Below, one piece after another: positions 16,724 through 24,769 of a DNA stretch of 64,000 nt. The first letter of the stretch is position 1, and every line of letters starts with the position of its first letter. This stretch comes from an uncultured Dysosmobacter sp. (GTDB taxonomy: Bacteria > Bacillota > Clostridia > Oscillospirales > Oscillospiraceae). The stretch spans positions 124,001 through 188,000 of the forward strand of contig CAKTIO010000006.1 of NCBI GenBank assembly GCA_934565855.1, in the 5' to 3' direction. The notes under the pieces are model-generated. The model made no database searches, was not told where the DNA came from, and saw only the letters and a program-made list of their open reading frames with translations. Position numbers and translations under genes: made by a program.

Positions 16724-17977
16724 TTGGCACAGAGTGAAAAAACGATTTATGTCTACGAAAACTGGAGAGCGGAAAACCCTACCTTACTAGGGCGGCTGCG
16801 CTGCAGTTTTGTTCGTGGACAGGAATCTTTCTCCTTTGAGTATGATCCGACATGGCTGGCATCTACCGAAGGTTCTTTTTCTCTTGACCCAGATCTTGCA
16901 CTTTTCCGCGGACGCCAGTATGTACCATTGGACAAGCGGCTTTTTGGCCTGTTTGCTGACTCCTGCCCGGATCGTTGGGGCAGACTGCTGATGAAGCGCA
17001 AGGAGGCTATCGACGCACGAAAAGAGGATCGTAAGCCCCGCAAGCTCTATGAAAGTGATTACCTGCTGGGCGTTTATGATGAGTCACGCATGGGGGCACT
17101 GCGATTTAGTTTGGAAGAAGGAGGAGAATTCCTCTCCAATGATAAGGCGTTTACAACACCGCCATGGGTAAGTCTGCGGACACTGGAGAATGCCTCTATT
17201 GCCTTTGAGAGCGACGAGAGTGGGCTCAATGAAAAGTGGCTGCGGGAACTTCTGGCTCCCGGCTCTTCACTGGGTGGTGCTCGCCCTAAAGCCACGGTGC
17301 AGGCGGCGGACGGCGCTTTGTGGATTGCCAAATTTCCATCGAAGCATGATGAGTTTAACAGCGGCGCATGGGAAAAAGTGGTCCACGATCTGGCACGGCT
17401 CTGCGGGCTGGATGTACCGGAGTCCAAACTGGAAACTTTCTCCAAAACGGGAAGCACTTTCTTAGTTAAGCGCTTCGACCGAGACGGCAAGCGACGCATT
17501 CACTTTGCCTCCGCTATGACGCTGCTGGGCAAAACTGACGGCGCCTCCGCAGCAGACGGAAGCAGTTATCTGGATCTGGCGGCATTCATTCGTGCGGAAG
17601 GTGCCGCACCGCAAAATGATCTGGCTGAGTTGTGGAAACGGATCGTGTTCAGCATGGCGGTGTCTAATACCGATGATCACCTGCGTAACCACGGCTTTCT
17701 TCTGACGCCGACTGGCTGGCGACTTGCTCCGCTTTTCGACGTGAACCCAGATCCTACGGGAGAGCGTCTTTCTCTCAATGTAAGCGAGAATGATAATACT
17801 ATCGATTTGGATCTGGCGCTGGAGGTGGCAGAATACTTCGGACTGAACCGGCAGGATGCGGAGCAGACAGCAGAAATGATCTGTAAAACGGTATCTGAAA
17901 ATTGGGAGCGGTTGGCACAGCAATGCGGCCTCAGCCGCGGCGCAATGGAGTATATGCGATCCGCATTTTCTCTTTAA
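16724..17977 (+). CDS. HipA-family serine/threonine kinase
   Basis: The 417-residue protein starts at TTG 16724, right after the antitoxin stop. It has the HipA N-subdomain (about 1-110, LFADSCPDRWGRLLM), the Gly/Ser loop PGSSLGGARPKA (about 185-196), the lysine strand ALWIAKFPSK, the catalytic loop SNTDDHLRNHGFLL (about 312-325) and the metal-binding APLFDVNP. E. coli HipA phosphorylates glutamyl-tRNA synthetase; this target cannot be assumed here. Length is typical and all visible kinase motifs are intact. Confidence 0.9.
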   Translation: MAQSEKTIYVYENWRAENPTLLGRLRCSFVRGQESFSFEYDPTWLASTEGSFSLDPDLALFRGRQYVPLDKRLFGLFADSCPDRWGRLLMKRKEAIDARKEDRKPRKLYESDYLLGVYDESRMGALRFSLEEGGEFLSNDKAFTTPPWVSLRTLENASIAFESDESGLNEKWLRELLAPGSSLGGARPKATVQAADGALWIAKFPSKHDEFNSGAWEKVVHDLARLCGLDVPESKLETFSKTGSTFLVKRFDRDGKRRIHFASAMTLLGKTDGASAADGSSYLDLAAFIRAEGAAPQNDLAELWKRIVFSMAVSNTDDHLRNHGFLLTPTGWRLAPLFDVNPDPTGERLSLNVSENDNTIDLDLALEVAEYFGLNRQDAEQTAEMICKTVSENWERLAQQCGLSRGAMEYMRSAFSL

Positions 17978-17981
17978 GCAT

Positions 17982-18021
17982 AGACAGACGATTCCTTTGG
18001 TGGAACCGTCTGTCTGCTTTT
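17982..18021. terminator. terminator between hipA and the convergent ParB-like gene
   Basis: A stem of AGACAGACG (17982-17990) with CGTCTGTCT (18007-18015) is followed by CTTTTT on the plus strand. It directly abuts the end of the minus-strand block. Confidence 0.8.
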
Positions 18022-18884
18022 TACTCGATTTCTTCAAACTGTTCTCCATCCGCACTGTCATCTAAGTCATCATCAATATCAAGACCTTCACAGTTTCCAA
18101 CATTTTTTTCATAGAGTTTAGTCCACTTAAGTGGATACTTGCACTTGCGGTTATAGGCAAGAAGCATCGCCTCAGCGTATCCCATAGAGCCAGGACGACG
18201 CTCCTTGGCAGTTCGTGAAAGCAGCTTGACCGACATTTCGCCCACTTTTTCCTTAAAGATTTCATCCCTCATGGTATCGCCAAAGGTATGTACTAATCGA
18301 GCAATGCCATTGAGCATATTGGCAGAAAGCGAATTGATATCTCCTTCCCATGTGCCCACACAAAGTCGAAGTGTTCTGTCAAGTGTATGGTACCCAAATT
18401 TGTCATAGATGTTTTCTAGAGTAGTCACTGCACAAACAACTCCGTAATTGCGAACCTGACCAATTGACAGGGAATAGGATTCAACCAGATCCCGAATGAT
18501 AAGCTGCTTCTGATTTCCAGCTTCAATATTAGCCATGAACACTTCATACGGTTTCAACGGCTTTACATATTTCATCTGGTTTGCAAAAATGTCTGCTTCC
18601 TGTTCATAATTTAAGTCATCATAGATCATGCACCAGACGGGCGTGTCACGGGAGCCAGAAGCTAATGCAACAATCTCTACCGTGTGCTGCCCATTGAACA
18701 CATAGTTGATTCCATTTCGCCTGCTCACCTTCACAGGATTAATTTGGCACAGATCAAAATGAGCGGCAGCATTCAGTACATGCTGTTCGGAGATGTTGCG
18801 CTGGTACTCCTGATTGGAAACAAGATTCTTGATGGGAATCTGCTCAAAATGAACATTTGGAACAAACATGCTGTAATCTGCCAT
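18021..18884 (-). CDS. ParB-like protein (second of two)
   Basis: This 287-residue protein starts at ATG 18884, preceded by GAGGAGG; the longer frame to 18992 has no ribosome site. The N-terminal half resembles the ParB/Srx-like nucleotide-binding fold (QIPIKNLVSNQEYQRNIS, then NYVFNGQHTVEIVALAS). An HTH-like part (DLVESYSLSIGQVRNYGVVC) and an acidic C-terminus (DIDDDLDDSADGEQFEEIE) follow. It is coupled to the upstream gene by a TGATG stop-start. No ParA is present, so it is unlikely to be a plain partition protein. A role in recombination or regulation of the element is possible. Confidence 0.65.
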   Translation of the reverse strand: MADYSMFVPNVHFEQIPIKNLVSNQEYQRNISEQHVLNAAAHFDLCQINPVKVSRRNGINYVFNGQHTVEIVALASGSRDTPVWCMIYDDLNYEQEADIFANQMKYVKPLKPYEVFMANIEAGNQKQLIIRDLVESYSLSIGQVRNYGVVCAVTTLENIYDKFGYHTLDRTLRLCVGTWEGDINSLSANMLNGIARLVHTFGDTMRDEIFKEKVGEMSVKLLSRTAKERRPGSMGYAEAMLLAYNRKCKYPLKWTKLYEKNVGNCEGLDIDDDLDDSADGEQFEEIE

Positions 18885-19837
18885 CAGGATTCCTCCTCGA
18901 TTGCCATAAGCATATCCTGCACCTTTGTGTTCAGTAACAGCAATGTTTCCCTCAGATTTTTTCTGGCGGTAGGAGAAATCATCTCCAAGCACGCCACATT
19001 TTTTGCGCGGTCAATGGAACTTATCCATGATGGGATAGTAAGTGTAAGTCCCGCAACTTCTGCATCTGGATCATAGATTGGCATCGTTTTGATAGCTGGC
19101 TGCTCCGTCACCTGTGGCGCAGGTTTTTCAGATAAATCGGAAGACAGGCTGCGTCTTGATTCACTGTAGCGGGCAAATGTAAGAGGGTTCTTGCCAACTT
19201 TTTTACTGAGTTCTTGGAGTTCGTTTGGCTCCATCTCCGCAAGCGCAACAATATTTTCATACGAGATTTTATATGCCCCTGATAGAATTTGAGAGGTCAG
19301 TTCCGGTGCATTTTGACTGATAGTGTCCAGAGCGGCACTATACTTCGAATATTTTAGGACTGTCGTTCCACACACGTTGTACTCCTTCCCGAGCCGAGCT
19401 GCTGTTCGCCGCCCGCTCTCTTCATCCGGGCGGCGCCCTCTTTTTGAAATACCCCAAGGACTTGGACAATACTGATTATAGCCGTTCCCGTTTTTTTGAG
19501 CTTTCTTTTCCGCCTCATACTGACGGCCAATCAGATACTTTCTGGTTTCTTCCGAAATATTTCTCCGGCCAAGTTGATTAGAGCAGATCCACGCAATTGC
19601 TGCATCTTTGCCGGAAAATGATTGTTCCTTGACCTCGTAGGGAATGTGTAACTTGTTGCAGATCTCATAGCGGTTATGTCCATCAACAATCGTATCATTC
19701 CAGGTGATGATAGCTTCCCGACATCCTTCCATGGCGAGATTAACTTCCAACTGCCGATATTCCTCCCTGCGAAGCGGGCGAATCAAAGTTTTAAACTCAG
19801 GGTCGATCTTGAGCTGCTTAAATCCTTTCTCTGCCAT
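18884..19837 (-). CDS. ParB N-terminal-domain DNA-binding protein
   Basis: The 317-residue protein has a ParB/sulfiredoxin-like N-domain (LIRPLRREEYRQLEVNLAME, TIVDGHNRYEICNKLHIPY), where VDGHNRYEI takes the place of the ParB GERRxRA-type motif. A helical DNA-binding region (ARLGKEYNVCGTTVLKYSKY) and a C-terminal helix (NLRETLLLLNTKVQDMLMAI) follow. It overlaps the upstream gene by 20 bases and shares a TGATG with the downstream one. ParB-like proteins without ParA act as clamps, adaptors or regulators; here the partner appears to be the recombinase group. Confidence 0.75.
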   Translation of the reverse strand: MAEKGFKQLKIDPEFKTLIRPLRREEYRQLEVNLAMEGCREAIITWNDTIVDGHNRYEICNKLHIPYEVKEQSFSGKDAAIAWICSNQLGRRNISEETRKYLIGRQYEAEKKAQKNGNGYNQYCPSPWGISKRGRRPDEESGRRTAARLGKEYNVCGTTVLKYSKYSAALDTISQNAPELTSQILSGAYKISYENIVALAEMEPNELQELSKKVGKNPLTFARYSESRRSLSSDLSEKPAPQVTEQPAIKTMPIYDPDAEVAGLTLTIPSWISSIDRAKNVACLEMISPTARKNLRETLLLLNTKVQDMLMAIEEES

Positions 19838-20225
19838 GTGGTCTCCTTGACACAGCCTGCCTTGCCGTTTTGAGGGAGAAATAAGCGACTCGATTAATCT
19901 GATCGATTTCTCCTGTTAGCAAATAGCTGAAACGCAAATCAAATCCCCCCACAACATCCAACAGGCGGTTCATCATTGTAGCGCTGTAAAACTCCACGGA
20001 CTGAGAGGTGCTAAAACTGTCTGTGGACAATCGAACCTTGTTTGCGGTTCCTCCAACAACAGGCTTATCTGAACCGAGAACAGCAATATAGAGTTCCTCC
20101 GGATTTACAAGGAATTGCACATATGCTGGATCTCCAAGGCTGTGGAGAGTCTGCCTATGGATACGTATTCTATTTCGCCGGGGATCAAGTGTTATCGAAA
20201 CTTGCAATTGAGGTTGTGTGTTCAT
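19818..20225 (-). CDS. small protein carrying the recombinase-associated domain
   Basis: This 135-residue protein has its start placed at ATG 20225, 9 bases after GGAGG; an ATG directly abutting that site (20234) is less likely. Residues about 10-120 (IRIHRQTLHSLGDPAYVQFL, VNPEELYIAVLG, then LLDVVGGFDLRFSYLLTGEI) align by eye with parts of the two upstream proteins. The shared order is a strand, a 'V-x-LVNPE' strand, and a late 'DLRF-Y-x-G' segment. It may be a stand-alone copy of that domain. Function unknown. Confidence 0.6.
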   Translation of the reverse strand: MNTQPQLQVSITLDPRRNRIRIHRQTLHSLGDPAYVQFLVNPEELYIAVLGSDKPVVGGTANKVRLSTDSFSTSQSVEFYSATMMNRLLDVVGGFDLRFSYLLTGEIDQINRVAYFSLKTARQAVSRRPHGRERI

Positions 20226-20238
20226 ATTCTGCATCCTC

Positions 20239-21030
20239 CTATTGTAGATTTTGACCATCGCTGTTGTTGCTGGACTCAGAAGCACCGAGTTCAGAGACAT
20301 CCGTGGTCACGGTATTATCACGCAGCCCATACACGGCGTAGCCTTCGAAGATGTCCACTTGCATAGACTTCTGGTGTTCACGGAAAGGAAGTCCAAACTG
20401 CGTTTTCCATCCTTCCGGGAAAACGGGTGTTCGAAGGGACTTTGGCTTTTCACCATCCGTCCGAATCCGCTGGTAAATTTCCGTAGCCGTGAGATCAAAG
20501 GCAATAAGCCATTCGTCTTTGGCGTGGATCACACGGCCAAGAAGCTTATACCGGTAATCCAGATTCCAATTCATCATGGAAAACACCTTGGCAAAAAACA
20601 TTTTGCAGGTAATTTGCTTGGGTTTGCGCTTTCCGGAATCACCATAGCACCACGCACAGGCGTCTCGCTCCTCCGGCAGGCATGGGCGAATTGCTAAAGT
20701 CTTGCTCTCTTGGTTGACTAACACCTGTACATGGTCTGCTTGTGGAAACTTCTTTAAACAAGCAACATTCACATAGAACTTGTAGTTATTAAATGTCACA
20801 GATGGTTCATTGATATGAGCAAAGAATTCTCGGCGTACTACCTGGTAGCCGTCATAGTTGAACTCCCCGTCTAACTCCAAGATACTGTCCTCACAAGTGC
20901 TCTCGGGCAATGGTACTATGACGCTTGGTTCTTGTGCTGCAGGTGGGTTGCTATCGGTGCGTTCTTCTTCCAAGGAGAGGAGCATGTTGTTGATTACCCC
21001 TTCATGAAAATCCGACCTTTCCTCATTCAT
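20239..21030 (-). CDS. integrase-like accessory protein with recombinase-associated domain
   Basis: The 263-residue protein has no resolvase motifs. Residues about 57-190 (GYQVVRREFFAHINEPSVTF, ADHVQVLVNQESKTLAIRP, MMNWNLDYRYKLLGRVI) match the C-terminal region of the neighbouring recombinase. The similarity continues past it (PEGWKTQFG here, PEEWVDSFG there). The N-terminal 55 residues are acidic and probably disordered. The start ATG follows the recombinase stop without a gap, with GGAGG inside the recombinase's last codons. It looks like a duplicated recombinase tail now acting in trans. Confidence 0.65.
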   Translation of the reverse strand: MNEERSDFHEGVINNMLLSLEEERTDSNPPAAQEPSVIVPLPESTCEDSILELDGEFNYDGYQVVRREFFAHINEPSVTFNNYKFYVNVACLKKFPQADHVQVLVNQESKTLAIRPCLPEERDACAWCYGDSGKRKPKQITCKMFFAKVFSMMNWNLDYRYKLLGRVIHAKDEWLIAFDLTATEIYQRIRTDGEKPKSLRTPVFPEGWKTQFGLPFREHQKSMQVDIFEGYAVYGLRDNTVTTDVSELGASESSNNSDGQNLQ

Positions 21031-22911
21031 TTAACTTTCCTCCATCCCTCGCCGCTTGAATTCCTGGCGAATGTAATCTCTCAATTCGTCAAATCCAGTC
21101 ACATGGAGCTTCTGCCCAGTCTCATATAGCTGCCCCTGCATTCGGATCTTCCAATCTTCCTCACTTTGATCACAAACAGGAGCGGCAGACTGCTGATGGA
21201 CATAATACTTTTTTCCGAAAGAATCGACCCATTCTTCCGGAACAGCTCGTACCCGTTTGCCCAGAGTAGAGAGTGGCTGAATGGCCTCTTGCTCCTGTGT
21301 TACACTCTGTTTTCCGGAAATGAGATATGACTTTATAAATACTTCTGCGTCACAGACATCGAAGATACATGCAGATTCCGCTTCAGCTTGGTACAAAGTT
21401 CCAGCAACCCGATATTTCAAATCCAGACTCCAATGAAACAGCTGAAGCAATGCTTCCATATAGGCGCCTCCGGCAACTTCCCTCGGCTGATACTTTCCGT
21501 TTGACAGCTTTGAAAAAATCACCGCATTGCGGCTGTCTGCCGCAGCTGTGCGAATGGCAAATTTCATTTCTATGGGATTGACCAGTAATTCGACACGATT
21601 GTTTTTCCCGAAAACACGCACACAAGCAGTGCTGAATTTGATTTTCTTATCCTGAAACAAAACATAGGGACGGTGATAATTATCAAAAAACTCACTTCGG
21701 GCAATCTCAAAGCCCCTCATATCAAAATTTCCAGGTGCCAATGTAATACTCGAGGCGATCCGGTTCTCTGGCTGTTGTCCATCAGGTGCGTAGACACTTG
21801 CGGAAGCTTGGTAGTAATCCGCTGGCTTAAAACCAGCCCAGCGAGGATTAATGGTTACGAAGCCTCTTAGCAGTCCACTGTCAATTACACGCAGCTCTGG
21901 AAGAATAGAGTGGTTACCATATTTGGAGTTGTTCAGCATCTGCTGGACAGCAATATAGTCATCTCGTGAGATAATGCCCTCGTGATGGTTTCGATACAAA
22001 CTCTGCGGACGGTCACCTCGGTTCTTTCTGGATTTATGATTCAGGTAATTCGGCGTGAAGGTCTTGCGTGTCAGAACATCTCCGCAGTGCCGCTCATTCC
22101 TAAGAACTTGCACGATGGAATTGGATGTCCAATTGACATTACCCAAATAAGTCTTTCGACCCAGTTCCGTAAGGGCAGCAGCGATATCGGCAGTGGAGTA
22201 TCCATACAGGTACATATAAAAGATCAGTTTCACCGTAGGCGCTTCGTCTGGGTTGACCACCAGATTTCCATCCGCATCGTGAGAGTAGCCCAGCAGCTTG
22301 GGGGTCAGCGGCAGGCCACCATCCAACCGCATCCGAAGCGAGGTCTCCATGCTTCTGCTGCGGATATGTGATTCTTCCTGTGCCATGGTCGCCTGAAATG
22401 AGAGTGCCATCTGTGAGTCGTCTTTCAGGGAAAAAATGCACTCGCTTTCGAAAAACACGCCCACAGGACTTGGAAGATCTGCAAGCATTCTCACCATGCT
22501 GATGCAATCCACCACGTTTCGAGCAAAGCGAGATACACTCTTGGTGATGATCATATCGATTTGTCCACTGCGACAGTCCGCAATCATGCTGTTGAATTCG
22601 TCGCGGTGAGCAAGAGAAGTTCCGCTAATGCCCTCATCGGCGTATATCTTGATTAGTGTCCAATTTGGATGGTGAACAACGAAATCTTCATAATACCTCT
22701 TCTGCAATTCATACGAGGATGTCTGCTGGATATTATCCGTGGAAACACGGGCGTAGACAGCGACGCGCTGTTTCACTTCATCGTCATAAAAATCAACAGG
22801 CTTTTTCGCAGGAAAGAACTCGTAGTTCGCCGAATCGATCTTGGTGTTGATCCGGCGTCGGACTCGGTCTTTCTTTGCTTCATTATCTCTTCTTACGGAT
22901 GCGTCAATCAT
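21031..22911 (-). CDS. large serine recombinase with unusual C-terminal domain
   Basis: This 626-residue protein has a catalytic domain with Ser57 in VYARVSTD and KSVSRFARN. The recombinase domain (GYSHDADGNLVVNPDEAPTV, YLYGYSTADIAAAL) follows. Instead of the usual zinc ribbon and coiled coil, the part from about residue 385 onward is a different domain (GFEIARSEFF, VELLVNPIEMKFAIR, FHWSLDLKYRVAGTL). Smaller neighbours repeat that domain. It overlaps the degenerate resolvase gene upstream by 8 bases. It is probably an active recombinase whose target recognition is set by the novel domain. Confidence 0.88.
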   Translation of the reverse strand: MIDASVRRDNEAKKDRVRRRINTKIDSANYEFFPAKKPVDFYDDEVKQRVAVYARVSTDNIQQTSSYELQKRYYEDFVVHHPNWTLIKIYADEGISGTSLAHRDEFNSMIADCRSGQIDMIITKSVSRFARNVVDCISMVRMLADLPSPVGVFFESECIFSLKDDSQMALSFQATMAQEESHIRSRSMETSLRMRLDGGLPLTPKLLGYSHDADGNLVVNPDEAPTVKLIFYMYLYGYSTADIAAALTELGRKTYLGNVNWTSNSIVQVLRNERHCGDVLTRKTFTPNYLNHKSRKNRGDRPQSLYRNHHEGIISRDDYIAVQQMLNNSKYGNHSILPELRVIDSGLLRGFVTINPRWAGFKPADYYQASASVYAPDGQQPENRIASSITLAPGNFDMRGFEIARSEFFDNYHRPYVLFQDKKIKFSTACVRVFGKNNRVELLVNPIEMKFAIRTAAADSRNAVIFSKLSNGKYQPREVAGGAYMEALLQLFHWSLDLKYRVAGTLYQAEAESACIFDVCDAEVFIKSYLISGKQSVTQEQEAIQPLSTLGKRVRAVPEEWVDSFGKKYYVHQQSAAPVCDQSEEDWKIRMQGQLYETGQKLHVTGFDELRDYIRQEFKRRGMEES

Positions 22912-23509
22912 TCAGCATTTCCCTCCGTGGTTCGTCGTCAGACAGTATCTTCCAATCGGGTGAGGGCAGGAAGAAAGGATCGTGCAGATCCTCACAATAG
23001 TAGGAAGCCAGCGTGTAAATGTCCTCGGACACGAAGTAGATGCCGACCGGCCTTTGCAGCGATGCTAACAGCCGTGCACAGAAAGCAAGCTCAGAAAGCT
23101 TCTTGGAAATATTGCTTGCTTTTTGGGTAATTACAAGATCGACTTTTCCGTCATAACAATCCTGAAGAAGCCTTGACCATTCCGGGGCGCTTTCCATATT
23201 TGGCGCTGTGCCGCCTTCGTCCACATAAAATCCAATGAAGTCCCAATTGGGGCAAAGAGCCAATGTGTCCAGAAACTGCTTCTTGTGGGCGGAGAGGTAA
23301 TCCTCATATCGGGTCTGATTGAAATAGCGAATGTACACAGCCACACGGTAATGCTTTTTCGGGAGTGGCCGTTCGCGTTTAATGCTCTTTAGCCAAGTAC
23401 GGTGTTCCGCCAAAAGTGGATTCTTTTCAGATTTCTCCTCCAGCAAAAAATCAAAGGAGGGCATGATTTCCTGCGTAGATTCCTCTCTCTGGTCAATTTC
23501 TCCTGACAT
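22904..23509 (-). CDS. catalytically dead resolvase-domain protein
   Basis: The 201-residue protein aligns by eye with the catalytic domain of the adjacent recombinase (RVAVYIRYFNQ for RVAVYARVSTD; NWDFIGFYVDEGG for NWTLIKIYADEGI; LVITQKASNISKK for MIITKSVSRFARN; RPVGIYFVSED for SPVGVFFESEC). The nucleophilic serine is replaced by Phe63, and the active-site arginines in SRFARN are gone. No DNA-binding domain follows. The reading frame is intact and overlaps the recombinase gene by 8 bases, so it is probably expressed. It may act as a regulatory subunit in the synaptic tetramer (inference). Confidence 0.75.
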   Translation of the reverse strand: MSGEIDQREESTQEIMPSFDFLLEEKSEKNPLLAEHRTWLKSIKRERPLPKKHYRVAVYIRYFNQTRYEDYLSAHKKQFLDTLALCPNWDFIGFYVDEGGTAPNMESAPEWSRLLQDCYDGKVDLVITQKASNISKKLSELAFCARLLASLQRPVGIYFVSEDIYTLASYYCEDLHDPFFLPSPDWKILSDDEPRREMLND

Positions 23510-23571
23510 ATTCGGCGCTCCTTTGTTGTTTCTCTTCCAGGCAATTATATAATTCAGGAACTAATAACAAA

Positions 23572-23607
23572 ATCGACCAGAAGTCAACATATTGACTCCT
23601 GGTCGAT
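23572..23607. repeat. palindrome copy 1 flanking the XRE pair
   Basis: ATCGACCAGAAGTCA (23572-23586) pairs with TGACTCCTGGTCGAT (23593-23607), with one mismatch and a 6-base loop. A near-identical palindrome sits at 24544-24580 on the other side of the divergent XRE genes. The rest of the 23510-23650 gap holds the terminator of the minus-strand XRE gene. Confidence 0.75.
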
Positions 23608-23613
23608 AAATAA

Positions 23614-23652
23614 GAAAAAAAGCTGCGAATAGGTTATCCTAACTCGCAGCTT
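23614..23652 (-). terminator. terminator of the minus-strand XRE gene
   Basis: A stem (23620-23633 with 23638-23652, AAGCTGCGA / TCGCAGCTT) is followed on the minus strand by a run of T. The gene's stop codon lies inside the stem. Confidence 0.82.
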
Positions 23653-24013
23653 ATATATTATCTTCGTCTCTTCTGGCTATAGTGGATTTCAACTCTCGAA
23701 CAATTTTCAAGATAGAGTCCAGTTCCTTTGGGGAACAATCTGCCAACAGCTCATCAAACTCACTTTGATAGAGACTCCTCACTTCAGGCACATCCGTTCG
23801 AAGCAAAGAATCCGCGGATACTTGTAACGCCTCGATGATTCGAATAAAGGATTCCAACTTCATGCTGGTTTTCCCTTGTTCAATATTGCTGATATGAGGC
23901 AGAGAGATGTTTGCTTTCACCGCAAGATCCGCCTGACTCATGCGCCGCTTAATCCGCGCCTCCCGGATGCGAGAGCCAACCAATTGGCGCTCGGTCAACT
24001 CTTGTTCCATCAT
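23651..24013 (-). CDS. XRE-family helix-turn-helix regulator
   Basis: This 120-residue protein starts at ATG 24013 after AGGAGG; the longer frame to 24118 runs through the divergent promoter region. The HTH is at about residues 13-68 (RIREARIKRRMSQADLAVKA, ISLPHISNIEQGKTSMKLES). The C-terminal part (EFDELLADCSPKELDSILKI) resembles that of the divergent partner (EISELLSDCSTYEALIILDV). The two genes are therefore related and share a 139-base control region. Confidence 0.85.
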   Translation of the reverse strand: MMEQELTERQLVGSRIREARIKRRMSQADLAVKANISLPHISNIEQGKTSMKLESFIRIIEALQVSADSLLRTDVPEVRSLYQSEFDELLADCSPKELDSILKIVRELKSTIARRDEDNI

Positions 24014-24152
24014 CGGCTCCCCTCCTTGAAATATATCCTCTACGCTATTATGCTCTAAGAATATATCAACTCGGGGCGAAATTGATATAATGTAAAGTTT
24101 AATATCTAATCTATACAATATAATAAGGCCACATTTTTTTGGAGGTCTTATT

Positions 24153-24536
24153 ATGAGTCTTAATTACAAAACCATTGGAAACCACATCCGTGAGATCCGC
24201 CAGCGGAATCATTTATCGCAGGCAATGCTCTCTGAACTGGTGGACAAAACCCCCTCTTATATCAGTTACATAGAGTGTGGTCTCAAAAGTATGAGCTTGG
24301 AAACCTTTGTCCTTATTGCTAACGCCCTGAATGTGTCTCCGACCCGCCTTTTGCTCGGACAGGCTTTCAACTCAGAATTATGTGCCAGCGAAGAAATATC
24401 TGAGCTTCTTTCAGATTGCAGCACTTATGAGGCACTTATCATTCTGGATGTGCTGAAGTCTCTGAAAAAATCCCTGAAAGAGCATCAGGACAGGCGTAAT
24501 AAACTGACGGATTCCAATTTTAACCCTCGGTATTAA
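24153..24536 (+). CDS. XRE-family helix-turn-helix regulator (divergent partner)
   Basis: The 127-residue protein has a good GGAGG upstream. The HTH is at about residues 10-65 (HIREIRQRNHLSQAMLSELV, YISYIECGLKSMSLETFVLI), and the C-terminal ELLSDCS motif is shared with the minus-strand XRE protein at 23651. Opposed related repressors with a common control region suggest a mutual or lysis/lysogeny-style switch; that is inference. Its stop is followed 7 bases later by palindrome copy 2. Confidence 0.85.
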   Translation: MSLNYKTIGNHIREIRQRNHLSQAMLSELVDKTPSYISYIECGLKSMSLETFVLIANALNVSPTRLLLGQAFNSELCASEEISELLSDCSTYEALIILDVLKSLKKSLKEHQDRRNKLTDSNFNPRY

Positions 24537-24543
24537 GAAAACA

Positions 24544-24580
24544 ATCGACCGGAAGTCAACACCTGTGACTTCCGGTCGAT
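24544..24580. repeat. palindrome copy 2 flanking the XRE pair
   Basis: Perfect 15-base arms ATCGACCGGAAGTCA (24544-24558) and TGACTTCCGGTCGAT (24566-24580) enclose a 7-base loop. It differs from copy 1 at only a few positions. No clear T-run follows, so it is not an obvious terminator. In the rest of the gap up to 24769 I see only a lone TATAAT (24663-24668). Confidence 0.78.
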
Positions 24581-24769
24581 TCGTATCTTTGAGATATGTA
24601 TATGATTTTGCATGAGTGTATATGTTTTCTGAAAATACGAGATGTGTGCAGGTTCAGTTGGTATAATGTTGCCGGGAAGATGGAACACGTAATGTTTTAC
24701 TACACAGGCGATATCTACGGGAGCCTCGTGAGGTCTACCGAGCAATTTAAGGAATGAGGAGAATACAAC

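Noticed and set aside
18021..19837. Plasmid-type ParABS partition locus
   Set aside because: Two ParB-like proteins occur but no ParA-type ATPase is encoded in the block, so a classical partition system is unlikely.
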